64,000 nucleotides of DNA from Gemmata massiliana (GTDB taxonomy: Bacteria > Planctomycetota > Planctomycetia > Gemmatales > Gemmataceae): positions 6,531,738 through 6,595,737 of the forward strand of contig NZ_LR593886.1 in the NCBI RefSeq assembly GCF_901538265.1, read 5' to 3'. The notes under the pieces are model-generated. The model was not told the DNA's origin. It searched no databases and was given only the letters and a program-made list of their open reading frames with translations. Shown piece by piece: positions 57,132 to 64,000 of the stretch. Made by a program: the position numbers and the translations under genes. Position 1 is the stretch's first letter, and each line of letters opens with the position of its first letter.

Positions 57132-60100
57132 GTGCCAGCGCCGAACTTCGGGACGCACTGGACCGCATTGGCGGCCGGTTCCGCCGGGTACGTTTGTGGG
57201 AAGGGCTGGCGGTCTGCTGGGCCGCGAGCGCCCTGGTCGGTTTGGCCGCGGGCAGTTCGCTCGTGGCGGGCACCGTGACCAGAACGGGCTACGTGCTCGC
57301 GCCGGTACTCGGAACGGCGGCCCTGGCCGCGGGGCTGGTCTGGTGGTGGGTCGCGCACCGAACCGCACGCGACCCGCTCTGGGTGGCGCGCCGGATCGAA
57401 GCGAAGCACCCGGACCTCTCGGCGCTGCTCCTGACTGCCGTCGAGCAGCACCCGACACCGGACGGGCGGCTCGGGTTCCTTCAACTGTCGGTGCTGGAAT
57501 CGGCCGTGGCGCACAGCCGGACGCACGACTGGGACGAAACCGTTTCCCGGCGCCGGTTGCTCACAACACGTCTCGTTCACGGTCTGGCACTCGTCGGTCT
57601 GGTGGCCGTGTTGGGCTGGCTCGGGTTTCGGCCACTCGCGGCTGCCATAGACGGAGCTGGCACTCCCGTGGAAACGGGAACGGTCGCGGTCGGTGGTCGC
57701 GTCGTGGTGGAACCGGGGAACACCGAACTTGAACGCGGATCGCCGCTCCTGGTCACGGCCCGGTTTCTGGACGGGGTACCGGCCGAGGCCAGTCTGATTG
57801 CTGGGGGTCGACCGGATCTCGCGCCGCGCCCGATGACCCGCAACCTGGAAGACCCGACCTTCGCGGGGCACATTCCGGTCGTCAACTCGGACCTGTCGTA
57901 CCGGGTCGAGTTCACCGGCGGGCGGAGCGAAACGTTCCGAGTGAAGGTGTTCGAGCACCCGGAACTGGTGCGGGCGAACGTCCGGTTGGTGTTCCCCTCG
58001 TACACGGGGTTAGAACCAAAGACGATCGACGACGTGCGCCACGTCACCGCCGTCGAGGGCACCACGATCACGCTGCACTGCCAACTCAGCAAGGCAGTCG
58101 CGCGAGCGGTGCTGACCGACGAGAAGCACGAACTGCCACTGACGCTACACGACGCCGAGAAACACGTTTACACCGTGTCGCTCACGGCCACCGAATCGCA
58201 GCGGTACAAGTTGCGCCTCACTGATGCCGACGGCCGCGCGAACAAGTTGCCCGCCGACATCTCGGTGACCGTGACGAAGAACCTCCCGCCGGTCGTCACG
58301 GTTCCCAGACCCGGCCACGACGCGCGCGTCTCGCCGCTGGAGGAACTGCCGCTCAAAGCCGACATGAAGGACGATTTTGGCCTCGTGCGGTACGGCGTTA
58401 CCGTCACGGCGGCGGACCAAGTGCCCAGGGAGGTCGTGCTGGGCGCGAGCGCGGCGAAGGGCGCACCGAAGCGGGTTCAGCCCGATCACCTGATCGATTT
58501 CGAGGCGCTGAAGGCCAAGCCGGATCAGGTCGTGTCGTATTACTTCTGGGCCGAAGACCTGGGGCCGGACGGCACGCCGCGGCGCACGTCCGGCGATCTC
58601 TATTTCGCTGAAGTGCGCCACTTCGAGGAGATCTTCCGCCAGGGCGAACAGCAGACCCAGGAACAGGAAGAACGGGAGCGCCAGGAGCGGGAACAAGGCC
58701 AGAACCCCAACGCCGAGGCTGCCGACCAACTCGCGGAGATGCAGAAACAGATCGTGAGTGCCACGTGGCGGCTGATCCGGCGCGAAACCGGCACCACCCC
58801 GACCGACAAGTTCGCCGCCGACACTAAACTTCTGCACGAGGCGCAGGGGGCACTCATCGAGAAGGCCGGCCCGCTCGCCCAGCGGCTCCAGGGGGCATCG
58901 GCCGAAGACCTTCAGCAAGCGCTTCGGCTGATGGGTGAGGCCAAGAAGCAGTTGGGCGCGACCGCGGAGCGGCAAGACCCCAAGGGTTTGCCGGCCGCGC
59001 TCGCGTCCGAACAGGCGGCGTACCAGGCGCTGTTGAAGCTGCGCGCCCGTGAGTTCGACGTGACGCGGCGCAACAACCGTCAGCGGTCGAGCGCCGGCGG
59101 TGCGAACAGCCGCAGTCCGTCGCAACAACAGCTCCGGCAACTCGACCTGACCGACGAACAGCAACGCTACGAGACTCAGAGCGCCGCCCGCGAACAGCGC
59201 GAGCGCCAGGCCCAGCGGGACCGCGAGCGCCAGGAGAACCAGGAACTCGCCGACCGGCTCAAGGAACTCGCGCGCCGACAGGCCGACCTGACCGACCGCG
59301 TCAAGGAGCTTCAATCGGCCCTAGAGCAGGCCCAGGACGAGCGGAAGAAGCAGGAGCTTCAACAGCAACTGAAGCGGCTCCGCGACCAGCAACAGCAAAT
59401 GCTCCGCGACACGGAAGACGTCCAACAGCGGACCGAGCAGGAGCAGAACCGCGAGCGCATGGCGGACACGCGGCAGCAGGTCGAGCAGAGCCGCGAGTCA
59501 GTGCGCCGCGCGGCCGAGGCCCTGGAGAAGGGGCAGTTGGGGCAAGCGGTCAACGAAGGCACGCGGGCGCAACGCCAACTGGACGCGGTCCGCGACCAAC
59601 TGCGCCGCGACACGGCGAACCAGTTCGGCGAGGAACTGCGCGACCTCCGCACGCAGACCCGCAAGCTGGACGAAGACCAGCAGAAGCTCACCAAACAACT
59701 CGAAGAGATGCGCCAGGCGCCAAAGGGCGGGCTGTCCGATGGGCCGAACCGCGAACAGGTGCAGAAGGGGCTGGAGCAACAGAAACAGCAACTCGGCAAG
59801 ATCACGGAGCGCATGCAGAAGACCGTTCAGGAGGCCGAGAAGTCGGAACCGCTCCTGGCGCAGCAGCTTTACAACGCGGCTCGCGGGGCCGCGGAACAGA
59901 AGGTGGGCGATTCGATCGATCAGGCCCGGCGGTTCGCCGGTGCGGGATTGCCGGAAGCCTCGGACGCGGCCCGCAAAGCGGCTCAGGGCACCGAACAGCT
60001 TCGCAAGGGGGTCGAGAAAGCGGCCGACAGCGTGCTGGGCGGTCAGACCGACGCCCTGAAACGCGCCCAGCGGGAACTGGACGAACTGGCCGAGCAAATG

Positions 60101-60895
60101 AACCGCGAGGTCGCTCAGGCCACCGGGCAACCACAACCCGGCCAGCGAAAGACAGGCGAACAACCGAAGGGCGCGAACGGAAAGGAAGACCTCAAGGTTC
60201 CCCCCGCGATCGGTCAGCCGCAACAAGGGAAGCAACCACAAGGGCAACAACCACAGCCCGGTCAACCCGGCCAACAACAACCGGGACAGCAACAACCAAA
60301 ACAAGGCGGTCAGCAACAACCGGGACAAGGCGGGCAGAATCAACCGGGCGGACAGCAGCCGAAACAAGGTGGGCAGCCCGGACAGGGTGGACAAAACCAG
60401 CCGGGACAGGGCCGCCCCGAGCAGAGCCAACCGGGGCAGAACCAGCCCGGGAACCAGGGACCGCGCCGGTTGACCGACCCGCCCAACCAACAGAACGGCC
60501 CTGCACAGCCCGGGGGTCGAGAAAACGGCGGTTTGGCGCAACCGAACGGTGGCGGCGGGCCGATTCGGGAACAGGGGTTCCGCGAGTGGTCCGACCGGAT
60601 GCGGGCGACCGAAGACCTGATCGACGATCCGCAACTCCGGGCCGAGGTCGCGCGCATCCGGGAGCGGGCGCGGGCCGCACGCGAGGAGTTCAAGCGGCAC
60701 GCCAAGGAGCCGGACTGGAAGCAACTCCAGGAAATGGTCGTGAAGCCGCTGAACGAATTGCGGGACCGCGTGGCCGAAGAGGTGCGCCGGCGCGAGTCCC
60801 CAGACGCGCTCGTGCCGATCGACCGCGACCCGGTCCCGCCGGAGTTCGCCGACGGCGTCCGCCGGTACTACGAACGGCTCGGGGGCGGCAAATGA
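57128..60895 (+). CDS. DUF4175-like membrane protein with coiled coil and Gln/Pro/Gly repeats
   Basis: A 1255-aa protein in ATGA overlap with the BatA-like gene. N-terminal TM helices (GLAVCWAASALVGLAAGSSL, LAPVLGTAALAAGLVWWW, ALVGLVAVLGWLGF) are followed by beta-rich domains with FRVKVFEHPELVRANVRLVF and KDDFGLVRYGVTV. A long charged coiled coil lies at about 515-1000 (QTQEQEERERQEREQGQN, EQAQDERKKQELQQQLKRLR). A low-complexity Gln/Pro/Gly segment runs from about 1020 to 1130 (PGQQQPGQQQPKQGGQ, QNQPG). A short helical end carries FREWSDRMRATEDLIDDP. The layout resembles proteobacterial DUF4175 proteins. It probably spans the periplasm or links to the wall; exact function unknown. Confidence 0.88.
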   Translation: MSASAELRDALDRIGGRFRRVRLWEGLAVCWAASALVGLAAGSSLVAGTVTRTGYVLAPVLGTAALAAGLVWWWVAHRTARDPLWVARRIEAKHPDLSALLLTAVEQHPTPDGRLGFLQLSVLESAVAHSRTHDWDETVSRRRLLTTRLVHGLALVGLVAVLGWLGFRPLAAAIDGAGTPVETGTVAVGGRVVVEPGNTELERGSPLLVTARFLDGVPAEASLIAGGRPDLAPRPMTRNLEDPTFAGHIPVVNSDLSYRVEFTGGRSETFRVKVFEHPELVRANVRLVFPSYTGLEPKTIDDVRHVTAVEGTTITLHCQLSKAVARAVLTDEKHELPLTLHDAEKHVYTVSLTATESQRYKLRLTDADGRANKLPADISVTVTKNLPPVVTVPRPGHDARVSPLEELPLKADMKDDFGLVRYGVTVTAADQVPREVVLGASAAKGAPKRVQPDHLIDFEALKAKPDQVVSYYFWAEDLGPDGTPRRTSGDLYFAEVRHFEEIFRQGEQQTQEQEERERQEREQGQNPNAEAADQLAEMQKQIVSATWRLIRRETGTTPTDKFAADTKLLHEAQGALIEKAGPLAQRLQGASAEDLQQALRLMGEAKKQLGATAERQDPKGLPAALASEQAAYQALLKLRAREFDVTRRNNRQRSSAGGANSRSPSQQQLRQLDLTDEQQRYETQSAAREQRERQAQRDRERQENQELADRLKELARRQADLTDRVKELQSALEQAQDERKKQELQQQLKRLRDQQQQMLRDTEDVQQRTEQEQNRERMADTRQQVEQSRESVRRAAEALEKGQLGQAVNEGTRAQRQLDAVRDQLRRDTANQFGEELRDLRTQTRKLDEDQQKLTKQLEEMRQAPKGGLSDGPNREQVQKGLEQQKQQLGKITERMQKTVQEAEKSEPLLAQQLYNAARGAAEQKVGDSIDQARRFAGAGLPEASDAARKAAQGTEQLRKGVEKAADSVLGGQTDALKRAQRELDELAEQMNREVAQATGQPQPGQRKTGEQPKGANGKEDLKVPPAIGQPQQGKQPQGQQPQPGQPGQQQPGQQQPKQGGQQQPGQGGQNQPGGQQPKQGGQPGQGGQNQPGQGRPEQSQPGQNQPGNQGPRRLTDPPNQQNGPAQPGGRENGGLAQPNGGGGPIREQGFREWSDRMRATEDLIDDPQLRAEVARIRERARAAREEFKRHAKEPDWKQLQEMVVKPLNELRDRVAEEVRRRESPDALVPIDRDPVPPEFADGVRRYYERLGGGK

Positions 60896-63219
60896 CGGTG
60901 CCGTCGATCGTCCTCGGTTCCCCGCACTGGCTGATCCCCGCGGCCGCGCTGGTCGCGGTCGGGGTGGTCGCGGTCGTCTGGAGTTACGCCCGGCGCCCCG
61001 GTCGCCGGACGGTGATCGCGGCCACCCTCAAGTTGGTCGGGCTGACTGCGCTCGCGCTGTGTCTGGTGGAACCGCTGTTGGTCGGTTCGCGCCCCCAACC
61101 CGGGGCGAACGTGTTCGTGGTGCTGGTCGATACCAGCCAGAGCCTCGGAGTTCGTGACGGTGATTCCGAGCGCACCCGGGCGGACTGGGTGCGGTCCCTG
61201 CTCGAAGCGAACGCGGGCTGGCGCGCGCGATTGGGCCAGGATTTCGACGTCCGAAACTTTGTGTTCGATACGCACCTCCGGGCCGCGGACGGGTTCGACA
61301 CCGTCACGTTCGACGGAACCGCGACGTCGCTCCACACCGCGCTCGCGTCGGTCGCCGCGCGGTACAAGGGGCGCCCGCTCGCCGGCGTGCTCCTCGTCAG
61401 CGACGGCAACGCCACCGATGCGGCCGACATCGATTGGACAGCGCTTCCGCCCGTCTACCCCGTGCTCCCTCCCAACCGCCCCGGCCCGCGCGACATCGCC
61501 GTCCGCCGCGTTACCCTCAACCAGACGAACTTCGAGGCCGCGCCGGTTGCGCTTCAAGCAGAAGTGACCGCGCGCGGGTTCGCCGAGCAGACCGTGATCG
61601 CCGTCGTAACCGATGAGTCCGGTAAAGAAGTCGCGCGGCAGCAAATGAATCCGGCGAGCGATACCGAAACGATCACGTTCCGCTTCCAACTGCGCCCGGA
61701 ACGGGCCGGTATCGCGTTCTACCGCGTGCGGGCGCGGGCCGCGACCGAAATGGCCGCCCCCGATGCTCCCTCTGTGGAGCAAACATTGGCGAACAACAGT
61801 CGGCTGGTCATGGTCGATCGCGGCGGCGGACCGTACCGGGTGCTGTACGTGTGCGGCCGACCGAACTGGGAGTTCAAGTACCTGCGGCGGGCCGTGGACG
61901 AAGACCCCGAGGTGCAGTTGGTCGGGCTGGTGCGGGTGGCGCGCCGGGAGCCGAAGTTCGACTTCCGCGACGGGCGGACCCAGGGGAACAACCAGTTGTT
62001 CCAGGGGTTCGAGCACCCGGATTCCGAGACCGCCGAGCGGCGCGACCAGCCGGTACTCGTCCGGCTCGGCACGCAGGACGCGACGGAACTCCGCGGCGGG
62101 TTCCCGCAAACGGCCGCGGACCTGTACCGCTACCACGCGGTCGTTCTGGACGACCTCGAAGCGGCGTTCTTCACCCCGGATCAGCAGCTCCTGCTGCGGA
62201 ATTTCGTCGCGCGGCGCGGGGGCGGGTTCCTGATGCTCGGCGGGCCGGACTCGTTCGCGTCCGGCAAGTACGACCGCACCCCGATCGGCGACCTGTTGCC
62301 CGTGTACCTCGACGGGCCGCTCACCCCCACCGGGGGCGATTACAAGCTGGCGCTCACGCGCGAGGGCTGGCTCCAGCCGTGGGTGCGGACCCGGAAGACG
62401 GAGGGCGAAGAGACCGCGCGACTCAACGGCATGGCCGCGTTCCAGACGCTCAACGCGGTGGGCGCCCCCAAGCCCGGGGCCACGGTCCTGGCCCACGCAC
62501 GCGACGCCGAGGGCCGGGCACTGCCCGCACTGGTCGCGCAACCCTTTGGTAAGGGGCGCGCAGCGGCGGTCCCGATCGGCGACTTGTGGCGCTGGGGGTT
62601 GCGGCGCGAGACCGCGACCGACGACTTCGAGCGCGCGTGGCGGCAAACGGTGCGCTGGCTGGTGGCCGACGTGCCGGGCCGGGTGGAGGTGCGGACGGCC
62701 CCGACCGCGGGCGCGGTGCCCGCCACCGAGGTGACGGTGCGGGCCACCGACCCCGAATACCTGCCGCTCGACAACGCGACCGTTTCGGTCCGGATCGTTC
62801 GACCGGGACGCGACGAAATCACACTGCCCGCCGAACCCGCGTCCCGCGAGGCCGGAACGTACACGACGACCTTCGTCCCGCGGGAGCCGGGGGCGTACCG
62901 GGCCGTGGCAACGGTCGCCGCGCCGGACGGGTCCGCGGTCGGTCGGCGCGAGACCGGCTGGTGCGTTCAGCCCGAAGCCGACGAGTTCGCGCACCTGGAA
63001 CCGAACCAAGAGCTATTGGAAGCCGTCGCGAGCCGCACGCGGGGCGAGCTGATCCCCGCGGACGGCCTGGACGGGTTCGTCGCCACCCTGCCCTCTCGGA
63101 AGGCGCCCAACATGGAAACCTGGACGGCCCCGCTGTGGCACCGGGGGTGGTACTTCCTGATCGCTGTATTCTGCCTCGTGACCGAGTGGGGGCTGCGGCG
63201 CCGGGCGGGACTGGCGTAG
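60892..63219 (+). CDS. Membrane VWA/amidotransferase-like protein
   Basis: A 775-aa protein in ATGA overlap with the previous gene. Two N-terminal TM helices (LIPAAALVAVGVVAVVWSY, LKLVGLTALALCLVEPLLVG) are followed by a VWA-like domain with D-T-S-Q-S and LAGVLLVSDGNATDAADIDW. A glutamine-amidotransferase-like region starts near 313 (YRVLYVCGRPNWEFKYLRRA, GGFLMLGGPDSFASGKYDRT), then Ig-like strands, and a C-terminal TM helix near 750 (WYFLIAVFCLVTEWGL). The predicted amidotransferase Cys is not obvious, so it may be a non-catalytic fold. The TAG stop is the first three bases of a palindromic repeat, implying that the original C-terminus may have changed on repeat insertion. Confidence 0.9.
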   Translation: MTVPSIVLGSPHWLIPAAALVAVGVVAVVWSYARRPGRRTVIAATLKLVGLTALALCLVEPLLVGSRPQPGANVFVVLVDTSQSLGVRDGDSERTRADWVRSLLEANAGWRARLGQDFDVRNFVFDTHLRAADGFDTVTFDGTATSLHTALASVAARYKGRPLAGVLLVSDGNATDAADIDWTALPPVYPVLPPNRPGPRDIAVRRVTLNQTNFEAAPVALQAEVTARGFAEQTVIAVVTDESGKEVARQQMNPASDTETITFRFQLRPERAGIAFYRVRARAATEMAAPDAPSVEQTLANNSRLVMVDRGGGPYRVLYVCGRPNWEFKYLRRAVDEDPEVQLVGLVRVARREPKFDFRDGRTQGNNQLFQGFEHPDSETAERRDQPVLVRLGTQDATELRGGFPQTAADLYRYHAVVLDDLEAAFFTPDQQLLLRNFVARRGGGFLMLGGPDSFASGKYDRTPIGDLLPVYLDGPLTPTGGDYKLALTREGWLQPWVRTRKTEGEETARLNGMAAFQTLNAVGAPKPGATVLAHARDAEGRALPALVAQPFGKGRAAAVPIGDLWRWGLRRETATDDFERAWRQTVRWLVADVPGRVEVRTAPTAGAVPATEVTVRATDPEYLPLDNATVSVRIVRPGRDEITLPAEPASREAGTYTTTFVPREPGAYRAVATVAAPDGSAVGRRETGWCVQPEADEFAHLEPNQELLEAVASRTRGELIPADGLDGFVATLPSRKAPNMETWTAPLWHRGWYFLIAVFCLVTEWGLRRRAGLA

Positions 63220-63280
63220 GTCGGGCTGTGCCCGACGGTGCTGGCTGCGAATTGGCTGGTGTCGGGCACAGCCCGACCTA
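63217..63280. repeat. Palindromic repeat, copy 1 (TAGGTCGGGC type)
   Basis: TAGGTCGGGCTGTGCCCGAC (63217-63236) is the exact complement of 63261-63280. It provides the stop codon of the preceding gene. It may act as a terminator. Confidence 0.85.
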
Positions 63281-63324
63281 CACAACCGCTCACGCGAACA
63301 AGGCACCCGCGGCCCCAGGAATCG

Positions 63325-63404
63325 TAGGTCGGGCTGTGCCCGACGGTGCTTAACGCTCCGCGATGTGGCTGCAAGTTAGCTGGTGTCGGGCACAGCCTGA
63401 CCTA
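63325..63404. repeat. Palindromic repeat, copy 2 (TAGGTCGGGC type)
   Basis: The same 20-base arms recur at 63325-63344 and 63385-63404, with one mismatch in the right arm, 44 bp after copy 1. The loops are related (GGTGCT, then GCTG-A--T-GCTGGT). Confidence 0.85.
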
Positions 63405-63443
63405 CGCACCGCGACAACCTGCGAATCGATAAGGGAACAACCT

Positions 63444-64000
63444 GTGAGCGTGCCGTTCGCGATCGCGCTGATATCGACACTTCTTACCGCCATCGACCGC
63501 CCCCAGGTGCTCGTCGTTGTCGGCGCGGAAGGAACGCCGGAGTACGGCGTGACCTTTCAGAAGTGGTCCGCGCTGTGGGAAGCGGGGGCCAAGAAGGGGG
63601 GCGCCGGGTTCACGTGCATTGGCCGGGACACCGCGACCACGCCCTCGGACCGCGACCGGTTCCGCACGTTCCTGGCTGAAGCGCCGCGTGCCGGGTCCGC
63701 CCCGCTCTGGGTCGTACTCATCGGGCACGGAACCGACGACGGGCGCGAGGCGCGATTCAACCTCCGCGGCCCGGACGTTTCGGCCAAGGAGCTGGCGGAG
63801 TGGCTCGAACCGGTGAAGCGCCCGGTCGCGGTGGTGAACTGCACCTCGGCGAGCGCGGCGTTCATCAACCACCTGTCCGGTCCGGGGCGCGTCGTCGTCA
63901 CCGCCACCCGGAGCGGGAGCGAATCGAACTACGCGCGGTTCGGCGGGTACCTGGCCGAGGCGATCGGCTCCCCGGCGGCGGATTTGGACAAGGACGGTCA
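63444..64000 (+). CDS. C13/caspase-like (clan CD) peptidase, partial
   Basis: The gene starts at GTG 63444 with AAGGG upstream (a second GTG at 63450 is possible) and is open to the window end, giving 185 codons. The N-terminus (VPFAIALISTLLTAI) is a probable signal peptide. The core shows VLVVVGAEGTPEYGVTFQ, the His strand WVVLIGHGT (H95) and the Cys strand VAVVNCTSASAAF (C133), in the His-Gly then Cys order of legumain/caspase clan CD enzymes. ATRSGSESNYARFGGYLAEA follows, typical of the C13-like set. It would be an exported cysteine peptidase or a relative. It lies 224 bp beyond the MoxR/VWA cluster on the same strand, separated by palindromic repeats. Confidence 0.75.
   Translation, partial: MSVPFAIALISTLLTAIDRPQVLVVVGAEGTPEYGVTFQKWSALWEAGAKKGGAGFTCIGRDTATTPSDRDRFRTFLAEAPRAGSAPLWVVLIGHGTDDGREARFNLRGPDVSAKELAEWLEPVKRPVAVVNCTSASAAFINHLSGPGRVVVTATRSGSESNYARFGGYLAEAIGSPAADLDKDG

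Noticed and set aside
63220..63443. Possible small CRISPR array downstream of the VWA gene
   Set aside because: The repeated units are themselves palindromes with related loops, spacing is irregular and there are only two copies.

Overview
The window is high-GC (roughly two thirds G+C) bacterial DNA whose gene content points to a planctomycete, most likely of the Gemmata group (Gemmataceae). The evidence is four pilin-like DUF1559 secreted proteins, a DUF1549/DUF1553 plus DUF1501 pair, PVC-type cytochrome/ThuA proteins, a Pkn1-type kinase next to an ECF sigma factor, tandem sulfatases, a giant extracellular protein with the LEDR-VPA type N-terminus, a PEP-CTERM protein and short palindromic interspersed repeats. 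No rRNA, tRNA or CRISPR array was recognised. Family names come from recognising motifs in the translations, not from database searches.

Layout. 1-7672: the end-truncated start of a DUF1559 gene, then a 1376-aa LamG/propeller/haem/ThuA protein, a beta-propeller glycosidase-like gene cut short by an in-frame amber codon, the first copy of an uncharacterised family (called here MTEAEW, after its N-terminus), and a small unknown gene. 7865-16348: a doubled DUF1559-like lipoprotein, an ECF-sigma/WD40 fusion gene split by a complete 1200-bp ISAs1-type element with a perfect 10-bp target duplication, and a PAS-containing chemotaxis receptor. 17041-25637: DUF1549/1553, a small membrane protein and DUF1501 on the plus strand; facing them, on the minus strand, sigma factor, Ser/Thr kinase and a permuted-papain-like protein in that order. 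25893-38379: another DUF1559 protein, a small secreted protein, a 1088-aa repeat/propeller protein and a 2220-aa modular adhesin-like protein. 38780-49009: two overlapping sulfatases, DUF1559 and transthyretin-like lipoprotein, a PepSY membrane protein, two more MTEAEW genes plus a relic of a fourth, a PEP-CTERM protein and a further DUF1559 protein.

49525-63219 is a plus-strand block of seven genes: TPR/HEFxH peptidase, DUF4159, MoxR ATPase, DUF58, BatA-like VWA protein, coiled-coil DUF4175-like protein, and a VWA/amidotransferase-like membrane protein. Five of the six junctions overlap (four ATGA, one TGATG). This looks like a planctomycete version of the MoxR/Bat envelope system. Two copies of a 'taggtcgggc' palindrome follow, the first supplying the stop codon of the last gene, and then a partial C13/caspase-like peptidase runs off the window end.

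The most informative observations are the exactly reconstructable IS insertion, the MTEAEW family (three genes and a relic with a nearly constant C-terminus and variable N-termini), a palindromic repeat inserted in frame inside the DUF1549/1553 gene, the amber codon at 6424-6426, and the sigma-kinase-papain-like gene set.
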